From positions 2,108,001-2,172,000 of the forward strand of contig JAQSEB010000042.1 in NCBI GenBank assembly GCA_030063045.1: a stretch of DNA of 64,000 bases, in the 5' to 3' direction. The stretch comes from Pratylenchus scribneri (Eukaryota; Nematoda; Chromadorea; Rhabditida; Pratylenchidae). Numbering within the stretch: the first letter of the stretch is position 1; the number at the start of each line of letters is the position of its first letter. Positions 49,709 through 61,769 of this stretch are shown here, in pieces. Below the pieces are notes generated by a model. The model was not told the DNA's origin. It made no database searches and saw only the letters and a program-made list of their open reading frames with translations. Made by a program: the position numbers and the translations under genes.

Positions 49709-52530
49709 ATTGCTGTTGTTTTGGCCCTCACACTTTTTGTGTCCTTATTTTTTGATGAACAAATGGAATAATGGGTTATTTTTGGCCGTTTATATTTTTA
49801 TTATTTGCTCCTGCAGTTTTGCTGCTTTTTTGCCTTCTTCACTTTTCTTCCAGCCAATAATTCTCCTCTTTTCCTCCCATTTCCATACATTTTCCTGGCT
49901 TTTTTGATTAATTGGTGGATTACCTCCTTCCTTCAATTTTTTGTGCCGTTTCCTCCGACTTTTTCGTTTCTGCTGCCAAAAATATGAGTTTTTCTCCTTT
50001 CTTTGGTAATTTTTTTTGCTAAATTGACCAAATGATATTAAATTTAGGGTGGACAAAATTGGTTGCATTGACCATCCTAAAAAAGGGTAAAAAATGGGGA
50101 GGAAAATGAATTTTTGGTATTTTTGGGGAATTATGAAAGGTGAAGGGGGCAATTGTTGGGCGAGGGGATTAGTAGCACCACATCATGGGATGGGGCACAA
50201 ACCAAAGCCGAATAATCCGCCCCCCCCCCCACCGGGAATGGGCCAACTAAATTTGGGAATGGACAAAATGAATGAATGGACAATAGAATAAAGGGATGAC
50301 CATCCATTTGTGATGGCCAATGGGCAGATGGATGGATGGATGGGTTTAAAATGGAAGGGGCCCAAATTTGTGGCCCAAAAATGGGAGTAAATACACAAAA
50401 TATAGATGACAATTTGGAGGTATCCTTCTTCCTTCCTTCATCAAGAATGCACAAAACATTCCCTGGAGGGGGGGGGGGTGGAGGACATTTGCGCGACAAT
50501 CGAAATATGACACCCGAATGGATGTGTGGGGAATATGGGATAATTGCATGCTTGGGGGAGGGGAATGAATGGGACAATCCAATCACCACAAAAGTGCGCA
50601 TTCCTCCTTTTGGGTTGGTTGTTGGTCAAAAAGTGGAATGGAATCGAAAATGTGAACATCGATGATCCAAATGAATATTGTGGGATAAAGCCAAAAGGAA
50701 ATTGATGCCAATTATTTCAAAAATGCCACCATCCATCACTTTGTGGCCATTTTTCGTCAATATTTGTATTTTGAAAAAATAAATCCAAAAAGTTGGAAAA
50801 TGCGGCGAAGGAAAATGAGCAGCGAAAAATATTATTTTTCATTGCACTTTAGCGTGAAATTTGTTGGATTGGCCAAGTGGAAATGGAGGAGGGGGAGGGA
50901 AGGGAATTTTGACACGAATTGGCCAATGGAAAAGGGTCAATTCAATATTACATAGGGGAAATGAGCATTTGAATGAATTTGGTGGGGGAAAGTAAAAGGA
51001 AAATTGGAGGAGGGAATGACCGGCGGGGAAATGAATAAAAAGGGGAAGGAATGGATCGAAGGAGGAAATGTGGATGACACGCATTTTGGGTAGCGCAGAT
51101 TTACATGCCGATAAAAAAGTGAATTATCCAAAACATTTTGCTACTGAAGAAATCAGTGGCGATCGAAGAAATTGAATGGAAAAAATAACAAAATGAAGAG
51201 AATAAATTGGGCAATTAACCTTTGGCCAATAAGTCAACAAAAATTATATTGAGGCGCACATCTGCCCCCCCCATATTGCATCCAAATTGAGCATTTTTGG
51301 CCAAACATTGGCGCCAACCCCTCCCAACATCTTTTGGTGGGAATGGCCAGGAAATGTGCCACCTCCCTCCCCCTCCCTTCCATCTGCCTCTCGACAAGTG
51401 CCTTTTGGGGCCAAAATGGCATTGGCACCCCTCAAAAAAAGCAGCTGGAGCCTGGGCCGCATATTAACGGCACCAGCCGCCTTTTTGTCTGCATAAATTT
51501 TCTTGGACCTTCGACGACTTTTGCGCCAGCCTCTCCTTCCGCTTGGGTGGCAAATGACTCCTTTTAGGGGGACAAAAATGGCTTACAAAAAGTGAGGCAA
51601 AAAAAGGATAGCATAAAAATTCATTTTGGCCCATTTTTGGGGGAGGATTATTTCCGCATTCCTACCTTTTCCATTATTTTTAATTCGAATCCGTAAAAGG
51701 ACATCCTTTTATTTAGGGACTTTCAACCATAAAAAAATGCATGGAAAATAATAAATAATATTGATATAATTTTGGAAGCAATCAAAAATTGAATGAATGG
51801 ACCACCAAAGTTCCACCAAAATCAACTCTCCTCATTCCCCAAAATTGGCCATTTTTATGCTCTCTTCCACCTTTCTTTTCTTTCATTTTTGGCTCCCATC
51901 GGCCCCATTTTTGGTTGCCGTACACAAATTAGGCAAAATTACGCAAAATGGGCGTTTTGGCGCCTCAAAAGAAGGTGAATTGTCCATTGGCCGACCGGCT
52001 GGCTGGATTTTGCCCAAAATTTGGCGATAAAATTGCTTTCTTATTTGAGGGGACAAAATTGGCTTTTGGTGGGGGCAAAAGGTAAAAAGCCTAAATCGAA
52101 AAGTGGTCACAGCATGAAGCAAAAGTGTCAAGAAAGTGAAAGAAAATAAAGTGGAATTGTGAAGGAATAATATTGAGGAAAATTGAATGGAAAATTGAGA
52201 ATTTGATTGAAGAGGAATTGACTAATTTCATCAAAAATATTCAGTCAATCTTTTAATGAGAAATTTATATGAAATTGGCTTATTTAAGAATGGCTCATTA
52301 TTTGGAAATTTTAAGTTGATTTATACCTAATAAGGGAGATTAATACTTTCCCTTCTATATATCATTATTGAATAGTTAAATTTGAATTAAATATTTTTAT
52401 TAATCTACGAATTTAATAAAGCAAGTCATTCATAAGAATTGAATTAATTCAATATGAATTAAAAATAAAAAAAAATTGATATCAAATGTCATTTTATATT
52501 TTCATCATTCATTCTTTTTGCATTTCGAAG
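49709..52530. other. Intergenic region upstream of the M1 aminopeptidase
   Basis: No gene supported. A GC-richer block at about 51.25-51.57 kb has open frames on both strands. A poly-C tract at 50220-50230 and a poly-G tract at 50469-50478 are present. Probably contains the aminopeptidase promoter. Confidence 0.4.
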
Positions 52531-52536
52531 GCATAT

Positions 52537-52844
52537 TCAAGGGCCTGGAGCTGCTAACGCTGCGGCACAAGCAGTTTGACAAGCAGCGTAGACGACGGCA
52601 AATGCCGGGCCGAATAATGCAGCTTTTGCGGCGCAAGCTGCCTTTAAAAATTATAAAAATTAACAGATAGAATATTTAAAAAATTATTCGTGTCAAATGT
52701 TTTTCAAAAATGAAATGGAAATTGTACAAAATGATTGGAATTCAATGAATTCACCTGACAGGCAGCATAAGCGACAGGGCCAGAAATGATGAATGGAAAC
52801 AGAATTGCAAGAAGAAGGAAAACAATGAAAAAGTGGAAGAACAT
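52537..52844 (-). CDS. Small secreted Cys/Ala-rich peptide
   Basis: Two exons (52844-52755 and 52641-52537) joined by a GT-AG intron give 64 aa. A strong signal peptide (FIVFLLLAILFPFIIS) is followed by GPVAYAACQAACAA and then GPAFAVVYAACQTACAA, ending APGP. The mature part is therefore two imperfect repeats of a (G-P)...YAACQxACAA unit, with four cysteines. Small secreted peptides with YAxCQxxC repeats occur in nematodes as far as I recall, usually without known function. Both splice sites are good (CAG/GTGAAT and TTTTTAAAG), and the repeat reading across the splice supports the model. Too short to be found as one open frame; the plus-strand frame here is a shadow. Confidence 0.75.
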
Positions 52845-53437
52845 TGTTTAGAGAAATTGAATTAATTTTATTAGCTAATTCTAAATTCAACAGAAATGGG
52901 AATATAAATAATTCATTGGCCTAGTTGCTAGCTAAGTTTAAGTTAGCCAAAATGGTTTAAAAATAAATAAATTGATGATGTCCTTAAGGCATTTTGCTTC
53001 CTTAAATAGCCAACACTTGTTTACAATGATGAGCCCTATTTATTGTCAGTACGTGTTCGTGAATTTGTCCTATGGATTCATCAAACAACATTTCCACAAC
53101 AAATTTTATTTTCATTTTCGAATGGACAAATATCCATCTTTCCTTGGCCATTTACAAGGGTCAACCCCGAAATTTGTACCCCATTTTTAGCTGCGCAATA
53201 TGCCTTTACCTTCACAAATAAATATAAACAATAATTTGTGTAAATATTTTTTTAGAAATTTTCTTTTTGCAACATTTTTGCAACAAGCATCTTTTTTACT
53301 TGCTAAAAGAAAATTTTCATAAAATGGAAATTTATTAATAAAAAAATAAATAATAATAAGAGTGAATAAATTGAATTCGAGATTGAGCATCCTTTTTGGG
53401 CCATCTAACCAATTTCCCTTTCCTCCATTCATTTTCA

Positions 53438-54978
53438 TCAATAACCGGGCGCAGTTCTGGGTGCCGGACAATGATCGCATCCTCCCTTTCCTCCGCCTTC
53501 TCCATCCGGCCCTTTTTGGCCCGGTTGACCCGGTTGGCCAACTGGCCCTGGTGGACCGGCATCGCCCATTGGTCCAGGTGCTCCGGCCTACAAAATGAAA
53601 TAGCCGAAAATATTATTAATTATTTGTTGATTTTGCCTGCGATTTTCCAGATTCGCCGCTGGGTCCGGGTTGTCCTGGTTGGCCTTGGGGGCCTGGAGGA
53701 CCTAAAATAATTGTTAAAAAATTAATAATAATAAATTGGATTTTATTGATTGATTCACCTGGTGGGCCTTGGAGGCCAGGCACATCCGCCAATTGTCCTT
53801 CTGGGCCTAAAAATGGATAATTTCCATGACATTTTGTTTGGACTGTTTTACCTTTTTGTCCTGGCTGTCCGGGTTGACCTGCTCCTCCCTGGGGGCCTGC
53901 TGTGCCTGGAGGGCCTTGTGGGCCAGGTGCTCCGGGAATACCTGGTAAATTGCCACATTTTAAAGGGGAATAAGCCAAAAAATCATACCGGGTTGTCCAG
54001 GCAATCCAGGCGGTCCATTAGGGCCCTTTGGACCAGCGCCTCCAGGGGCACCCGGTTGAGCGGCTAAAATGAATTAAAATTGATAATGAATTTAAAAATG
54101 AATGAAGGACCCGGACAATCGAAACAAGGCTCAGCGGATTGATATGGATTTGCGGGTGATTGTTGGGCATCTTGACCGGCTTCTCCCGGTGCTCCAGGCT
54201 GGCCATCTTTTCCATTATTTCCATCATTTCCTGGAGGCCCAGCAGGTCCGGCTGGCCCAATTCCGCAAGAACAACATTCTTGTTCGGGTTGTTCCAATGA
54301 TTTTTGTGGCGCAAAACTGGCCGCATTTGTTTGTGGCCCATAGCCAGGTTGTTCAACGGGTGGAGGTTGAGTTGAAGGAGGAGGTGGAGGTGGTGGAGTT
54401 TGTTGGGAAACAATTGGCCCAGTGGGCGAGGGATATGCACCAAAAGAAGGTAAAGGTTGTTGACCGGATGCGGAATAACCGGCCACCACTTGCTGATATC
54501 CTCCTTGCCTGGAAGGACGACTTTTTGCCGAAGCATCGGCGGATGAACCATCAAAAGTGGCCTCCGAAAGGGAATGGCCATTCATGAGGAAATGGCCAAC
54601 AATTGGCGAACGTTTTTGCCGACGGACGGATTCAAACTTAAATTATAATTGAATTTATAAAAAGGCCAAATTGATTTGAGGCCAACTTTGTCGAATTCAT
54701 TGAATAAATTTCGTGTTCGATGGGCGCAAAAGCCGAGTTCGTCGCGCAGAGAGGATTGAACATATTGGGCATAGGAATAAAGCATTGGAACACAAATTGA
54801 TGCGGTCAATGTGGCAACTTCAAATTGAGACCATCAAAAATATGCATTAATAATTAATTTTACCGGTGCAAACGAGAATTCCCCAAAATGCAAGTCTTTT
54901 AAAATATTCTGCCTCGGCCAACAATTCCTTCAAATTCTCCTCCCTTGGCCTTTTTTGTTCCATCGATTGATGGTGCAT
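53438..54978 (-). CDS. Cuticle collagen
   Basis: Exons run from ATG at 54978 to TGA at 53438. Exon 1 encodes [20 protein letters not shown] and the start of a hydrophobic segment ([19 protein letters not shown]), which acts as signal-anchor. The N-terminal non-collagenous domain ends [11 protein letters not shown], with a furin/BLI-4-type RRQKR cleavage site. A Pro/Gln-rich spacer precedes a cysteine cluster (CCSCG) and Gly-X-Y blocks spread over six or so short exons ([19 protein letters not shown] through [13 protein letters not shown]). These are broken by short interruptions at [12 protein letters not shown] and ADVPGL. The C-terminus is [13 protein letters not shown], a hallmark of nematode cuticle collagens. 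The protein would be secreted by hypodermis, trimerise and be cross-linked into cuticle. Which col group is uncertain. Confidence 0.93.
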
Positions 54979-55724
54979 CGAAAAATTCAAAGGGAGAAAA
55001 TGGCAATATTATTTTTTGAATAAAAGGAGGATATTGGCGCGCGAGAAGTGCGTTGGAAGAAAAAGCCAGTTTTGGTCAATCCCCTCTCGAGAACATGATC
55101 ACCCCCCCCCCTCCCCTTGATTTGCCCTTCCCCAAACTTTGGTTGCTTTCCATCCATTTCCTCTCTTTCACTAATAAACCCAAAAGCCAAAATAAAAGTT
55201 GGTGGAAGGGGAGGATAATGCGCCGAAACGCGGTTTACTCCATCCAAGCTTTATAGCAGGGAATGGCGCCGTTGATGGATGAAGCCGACGGCAATAAGCC
55301 ATTCAGCCAAAAGGGGAATTATATGCCCTTCCTCCAACCAAAGTGATAAAAGGGCGAGGACCGCATTCGAACGAATATTAAAGGAACGGATGAATGACAA
55401 TAAAATAATTTTAGAGGCTAATGTGCAGGGAAAGGGGATGAAGGAGAAGAAGTGAGGGCAAAAATGGGAAGGAGAATTGAGCTGATGAAGTTCAAGAGTC
55501 AATAATTTATTCCAATTCCAACTGGATCAAAAAATATATTTATTTTAAATTGGATGCCAGCGATTTTGGAATGAGATAAAAGGTAAATAAAGTAGTAAAA
55601 AAATGAAATTATGGCGAATAAGATAATAAAAAATTGTGTGACCAATGAAAATTTTTTAATTTAAATGTTTTGGCTTCTATAAATATTTGCACAATAAAGA
55701 GTATTTAATTTGAGAGTTTCTTTT

Positions 55725-56175
55725 TCATCCGCCTGTTTATGTTTTGCCCCAACTAATTCCGCCTTTTTGTGTTTCACCTAAATAATTCCGCCTTTTGTGT
55801 TTCACCTAAATAATTCCGCCTTTTTGTGTTTCACCTAAATAATTCCGCCTTTTGTGTTTCACCTAAATAATTCCGCCTGTTTGTGTTTTGCCTAAATAAT
55901 TCCGCCTGTTTGTGTTTCATCTAAATAATTCCGCCTGTTTGTGTTTCATCTAAATAATTCCGCCTGTTTATGTTTCAACTAAATAATTCCGCCTGTTTGT
56001 GTTTCATCTAAATAATTCCGCCTGTTTATGTTTCAACTAAATAATTCCGCCTGTTTGTGTTTCACCTAAATAATTCCGCCTGTTTATGTTTCAACTAAAT
56101 AATTCCGCCTGTTTGTGTTTCATCTAAATAATTCCGCCTGTTTGTGTTTCATCTAAATAATTACGCCTGTTTTGC
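55725..56175. repeat. 29-bp minisatellite, locus B
   Basis: About fifteen copies of the same unit as at 43.96-44.33 kb (core AATTCCGCCTGTTTGTG plus TTTCATCTAAAT). Early units carry a two- or three-base deletion (CGCCTTTTGTG). The array is bounded by unique AT-rich sequence, with the tetraspanin pair to the right. Confidence 0.93.
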
Positions 56176-56589
56176 ATTAATTTCGTCAGATAAAATTATT
56201 ATTGGGGCTTAATCGACTGTTCTGCACAACGTTAATTTTAAATTGGGCATTAATGGATATAGATTGGCGGTTGGCGAGCCCCATTATTCCTCATCCTCCA
56301 GTTGGACATCCTCAAATTGACTTTCTCCATTTTTGGAGGGAAATTTACCATTCACGGGAAAATAATGAAATTGGAATGAATGAATGGGAAAAGACCTTTC
56401 TTCACTTTAATTCGGATGAATATCCAATCCAGTTTATTGGGGGAAGGAAGGGATTTAATTGAAAAAAAACAACAATTCGATTAAAAGAATTTTAGTGATG
56501 GATTGATATCGGAAATTGATGATGCTTTATTATTGACATTCTCGATAGAATGATGGCACAAAAAATGGTCATTATTTAATATTCTTTCT

Positions 56590-57528
56590 TCAAGCATAAT
56601 AAACGGGTCCTCTTTCGCGGAATGCACTGCAAAGTGCACTGGAAAAGAGGATTGAGAAAAATTGGATGAGAAGGAGGCCAATGCCACAAATTAACAATGC
56701 AGTTGTATCAATTTTGGATGCAATTACTGTATAGCAATCATCCTGAAAGAATATTACCTATTTGATTTGGTCATTGAAAATTAAACCGCATTTGCCAATG
56801 CCCCAGGGCAAAGTCCCTCATCAATGTATTTGTGCTTTGTTTCGATGGTTGCCCCACAACAATTCAACAATGTTTCAATTGGCTTCAAATTCTTTCGTCC
56901 ATCCACCGTTTCCGAACTTTTCACTAAAGTCCCAAATAATAATTGATAATATTTTTTTGAGTAAACCAAATGCGCTATGCAAATTGTCGAGTAATTGGCC
57001 TCGATTTGTGAAAATGGAGACCAAAACAAAAAGTTCAATGAGGAAAAGAATAATCAGACAAATGGCAAACTAAATTAAATGAATAAAATATAAAAAGAGG
57101 ATTGAATGAATTCACAACAAAAACAAACCAATGTAAGCAAAATGAAACTTTCACATGCGGCCCCACAGCATCCAAGGAATCCAACGATCATGAGAAGGGC
57201 GCCAACGGCAACCAAAATCCACAATGATGCTTGGTACTGACAATGAGAAAGGAAATAATTTGTCTATTTTTGAGGGTTTTTTACCCTGGCAATTTCATCG
57301 ACCAGTCGATCGTCAAGATGAATTTTTAGGGCAAAATCACGTAAATGGGCGTCAAAATTTTTGTCCAAATTTGCCTAAAATGAACAAAAAGTGGAATGAT
57401 GGATTTATTGAGAAAAAATGGATTGCCCAAAGTGAAAAGCCGAAAAGGAGGCCACCGAACACGAAAATCAAAAAATTGGCTGTGAAAACCATGAATTTGA
57501 TGAGTTGATTGGCCGCACCGTAAACCAT
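56590..57528 (-). CDS. Tetraspanin 1 of a tandem pair
   Basis: Six exons from ATG at 57528 to TGA at 56590. TM1 is FMVFTANFLIFVFGGLLFGFSLW and TM2 ASLWILVAVGALLMIVGFLGCCGAACES. TM3 is FAICLIILFLIELFVLVSIF. The large extracellular loop has the CCG signature (LNCCGATIET) plus two further cysteines (GLCPG, DDCY). TM4 is TALLICGIGLLLIQFFSILFSSAL, then a short tail RERGPVYYA. Cysteines next to TM2 are likely palmitoylation sites. Tetraspanins organise membrane microdomains with integrins, proteases and other partners. Exon 1 ends with a GC donor (TTTGG/GCAATC); the paralogue at 58.2-59.1 kb has GT at the same place, which confirms the splice. The intron after residues EIAR is absent from the paralogue. 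Confidence 0.92.
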
Positions 57529-58185
57529 TTTTGTGGATTTATTTAATTTAATTTTGATGAACAAAATAAATAAAGGGAAAATAATATTAAGTTAAATGTT
57601 TTGTAATTTCGATTGAGGACCAAGAAAGAAGGAGAAAATGAGTGTCCAATTTACCTTCTCTCAAAAAGATGATAACCCAAAATATGGTTGATTCCCATTT
57701 TGGCTTGTGGAAATTATTTGTGTATTTATTTGGGAATGATAAGAAAAATGGCGAAATCAATGAGCAAATTGGATGGATTAATTCCCTCAAATTAAAATTG
57801 AAACAAAAATGTGGCAACTTGAATTAAATTGCCAAATTCAACGAATATATTTGTTTGCTTTGTTTGCCCGCATTTATTGTATTGTAAAATTCATTTTAAT
57901 TCATTTTAAAATGTAAAAATTCCAAATAAATGTCATTTTCTTTGGATGAATTAATTCAAAATAAAAAAGTGATTGAAAAGTGATTGAAAAATAGTGAATA
58001 AATTGCAAAAAAAAAAAAACAAATAAATGAATTGAAAATGAGGATCAAAAGAATTTTGCAAAAATTAGATGAAAGGATTGCGGATATGGAATTAGATTAT
58101 ATTTGTTTGAGGGAAATACATTCTGTTGTTTATTTCATCGATTATTCAAATTATTTTTCAATTTCCACACATTTTATTCATTTTG

Positions 58186-59093
58186 CTAATAATATTCGGG
58201 GCCACGGACACGGAATGCACGGCAAAGGACGCTGGAGAAGAGGATGGAGAAAAGTTGGACAAGCAAAAGAAGAATGCCGCACACCAAAAGGGCAGTGCCC
58301 ATTGTGGCAATTTTGGAGGCCAAAACATTGAAGCAATCCTCCTGAAAATATTTTTATTATCCAAAAATGATGTGGTAATTTCAAAAGGGATGGATTATTC
58401 CCACAAAATTGGAGGGAAAATAAACAAATAATTTGGAGGCTTATTCCTAAAACTGACCGCATAGCTAAGTTCCCCATCGCACAAATGGTCGGCCACATAA
58501 AGTTGACGGGTTTGGGCAGTTGCACCGCAGCATTGGAGTGCAATTTGAATTGGCTTCAAATTTCGACGTCCTTCTTCCGTTTCCGAACTTTTGGCCAATG
58601 CACTTTGCAAATTGTCCAGCAATTGGTCACGGTTGGTGAAAAGGGAGACCAAAACAAAAAGTTCAATGAGGAAAAGGATAATCAAAATGATGGAGAACTG
58701 AAATTTGTGGGCAATTTAATCATTTTAATTAAAATAAATGCCAACCAAGCTGAGAAGCAATGGACTTTCGCAGGCAGTCCCACAGCATCCAAGGAATCCA
58801 ACGAGCATGAGAAGGGCGCCAACGGCAACCAAAATCCACAATGAAGCCTGATATTTGGCCACTTCATCCACCAAATCGCCGCTAATTTGCATTTTCTGTG
58901 CAAATTCTCGCAAATGTTGGTCAAAGTTTTGGTCCAAATTGGCCTAAAAATTGAAGAATAAATTATTTTGGATGATGAGAGGAAAATATACCCAAAGGGA
59001 AAAGCCGAAGAGGAGGCCACCAAAAATGAAAATCAGCAAATTTGCAATGAAAACAAGGAATTTGATCATTTGATTGCCGGCACCGTAAACCAT
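58186..59093 (-). CDS. Tetraspanin 2 of a tandem pair
   Basis: About five exons from ATG at 59093 to TAG at 58186. TM1 is FLVFIANLLIFIFGGLLFGFSLW and TM2 ASLWILVAVGALLMLVGFLGCCGTACES. TM3 is LIILFLIELFVLVSLF. The extracellular loop contains LQCCGATAQT, HLCDG and EDCF, so four cysteines are kept. TM4 is GTALLVCGILLLLVQLFSILFSSVL, with tail RVRGPEYY. High identity to its neighbour, same strand and about 660 bp between coding parts, show a recent tandem duplication. The two differ mainly in the large loop, where partner specificity normally lies, and by one intron. Confidence 0.92.
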
Positions 59094-61380
59094 TTTTGTT
59101 GCAATTTTATTGAGGAATTATTTATTTTCTATTATTCTGCTAATTATTTCAAATTTATTGGCCAAAATGTGACAATTTCCACGTCAATTTTTTGGATGGG
59201 ATGGGACCAATAATTGAGTGGGGCGAACATTTTCGAGTGTCTCTTTTCCCTCAATTTTCCAGCCGAAGTTTTCCTAATGGTGTTTACCAAGAATAATGGG
59301 CAAGTTTTTTTTTGTTTACTCCCTTTCGTATTTTCCTCTGATCCATTTGTTGGTTGCCGTGCAAAGTGGTGGAAGGAGATTTTTGGGGGGAATAATGGCT
59401 TAATCGAAGTGCAATGAGGTGATCGGGACCAATTTATGGCTGATGGGTATTGACCCAAAAGGAGGATGAATGGACAATTGGCTTCCAAGCAAAATTGATA
59501 AGTGAGATTGGAATTGAATATACGATACAAAAAAGGAAGGAAGAAATGGGAAGGGAAAAAAATAAATTTGCCATGGGCAATCTTCACATTTCATGCCTCT
59601 TTCCATCCATTCAATTCCCTTGTTGAGGATTTTACAAATGATGTGAGTACTGTATGGATAGTAATTATTGTAATTTAAGGATTTAAATGGGAGGGGGTAT
59701 GCTGGCTCATGCGGATTGATGTGAATGAAATTGAAGCATTATTAAACTTCAATTTTAAATACATATTTCATTTCAAAGGATGTTTGCGGGTAAATTGTTG
59801 ATTCTCATTCTGATAAAATGATAAGATAAAATGAAATGTTTTGTTTATATATTTGTGAAAATGAAAAGCAAAATATGGGGGCAATGATTGGGAATGAATG
59901 ATCGGCGAATTGATGAAAGCAAATTGTGGAAAATTTTGGCTCTGGTGAACAAAAATTGAATAGAAAGGACGGTCAAAAGGTGATGAAAAGGCGACGTTTT
60001 AAAAAAATGGGAAGAAAAATCCATCGAAGGGCATGAAAAAATAGGGTGGAAGGTTGGGCATATTTGGATGTGACGAGCATTGGAGGAAGAAGAAGAGGAA
60101 GGAAGAGGATTGAAGGAAGAATGGTTGGGTTGGGTAGGTGAGTTGTTGTTGGGAATGGGAAGAACTATAGAAAAGTGGGAGCCGGGGCCAATGTGCTCCG
60201 CCGGTGGTGGTTGTGGTGAGTTGGTCGGTTGGCCTCGGCTTGGGCGTCGTCCTCCGCAAAATGGTCGGTGGACGGACGGCATTGGGTCGATGGAAAAAAT
60301 GAGAAGCGGAGGATGGAAAAGGAAGGAAGAAGGACCTTTGGCCGGCAAAATATATAATAAATTCACAGAGGCTAACATATATGCCTTAAAATATATTATA
60401 TAGGCTGGGAAATAATTCAAAAGCGAGAGGGGGGGGGGGGGGAATGGGAAAGGTGAATTATTTTTATTTTGTACTGTTTAAATGAGGGAAGGTGGATTCA
60501 ATGTTTATTGGAAAGAACCAAAAGCAAATAGCCACTTTTCCGTAGAAGTGATGGCAAACAACCGTTGAAGGAATGAGGGTGGAGAAGAAGCAATTGAATA
60601 CCCTCCCCTCCGAATGATTGGATTAGATGGAAAAGAGGATTTTGGGAAGGGGAGAAGGAAGAAAAACATTGGATTGCCCCGTCAAGGGGGCTTTAGGCTG
60701 GAAGGGTGGGTGGAGGGAGGCGAAAGTGCCAGCCGGCCAACTCATTTTGGGTGACAACAAAGTTGGCAAAATAAAAGAGAAAATTAGGATTTGGCCGAAT
60801 GAGGGAAAGGAAGAGACGAAATGCAAATGAATGCCACTTTTTGCAGGGGAGGGACATTTTCGAGGATGGCACGGGGAGGGAGAAATATTTGGGTTATGTA
60901 AATTTAATACAGATTTTGTTGAAATCGTAATATTGGGGAATAAATAATCATTTATGAGAGAGGAAATGGACCGAAAAAGATTTAGATGAGAATTGTTTTG
61001 TTTAATCCCCAACAAATCCACCCATACCAAACAATTATTTTAGGGTAATTATTTTGGTTAAAAATGAAATCCCCAACAAATTGTTGCAAAGGCGGCAAAA
61101 ATGGACCAATAAAAAACCAAGTTGGCCTCCAAATTCCCCTGGATTGTTAATTCCCTTGAGGGAATGAATAGAGGGAATATTGGGGTCGGCATTTTCTTTG
61201 AAAATTTAACCAAAAATAGTAAAAATATTGACATTAATTGAAGGGAACATTTTATTTGAGAATAAAGTAGAAAAATGGTCAAAAATTGAGCTTAATTAAA
61301 AATGATATCATTTAAAATATATTTAAAATTCTAAATAATAATTTATATTTTGGAATTCCCACAATTCATCACATTTTGAT
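59094..61380. other. Intergenic stretch right of the tetraspanins
   Basis: No gene supported. Pyrimidine-rich open frames on the minus strand at 59.8-60.4 and 60.6-61.0 kb lack domains and exon structure. A G-run sits at 60428-60441 and a purine-rich strand covers 60.0-60.8 kb. Likely promoter of the tetraspanin pair or 3' flank of the next gene. Confidence 0.45.
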
Positions 61381-61397
61381 GCCTCCGGCCATTTCCA

Positions 61398-61769
61398 TCA
61401 ATCCCTCATCATTGTACACAACATTACGATTCTTATGAAGGCACATCCAACCAAAAAACTTAGGCCAATTCCAATCAAAAACTGAAATGTGCATTTCATT
61501 TTGATGAATTAATTTCCCATCCACCTGTCCGGTGCTCCAACATTCTTGGCAATTACAATTGCAAGTGGCCAATTTGTCGGCCAATCCATGAAGGAAATTT
61601 GCATAATCATTGGAATCTGCTTCTCGACGAATTCGATTCCGACCGTATGGCGTAATGCCTTTTGCCGAAATTCTAATTGGATGAGGCAAAATCAGAAGTG
61701 AATTTAAATGGAAACTTACACATCAAACATGCAAAATATGAATAAAAGAAAAAGCCAAAAACGATTCAT
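61398..61769 (-). CDS. Small secretory-pathway protein, possibly tail-anchored (unknown)
   Basis: Exons 61769-61720, 61672-61525 and 61481-61398. An N-terminal signal peptide (MNRFWLFLLFIFCMFDVISA) is followed by KGITPYGRNRIRREADSNDY, with an RIRR processing-like site. A cysteine cluster CNCNCQEC and, if the second intron (GTGGAT...TTTCAG, about 43 nt) is removed, a hydrophobic stretch FLIGIGLSFLVGCAFIRIV and short tail complete it. If that intron is retained the frame stays open and gives a different soluble tail ending at about 61378. I do not recognise the family. Cleavage after RR could release a short peptide, which is inference only. Confidence 0.6.

Noticed and set aside
52476..52670. 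Basic plus-strand frame (LRRKLPLKIIKINR)
   Set aside because: Antisense to the second exon of the small Cys/Ala-rich peptide, which has signal peptide, splice and repeat support.
54018..54587. Two long frames (187 and 161 codons) across the collagen gene
   Set aside because: Out-of-phase shadows of Gly-X-Y and Pro/Gln-rich collagen exons.
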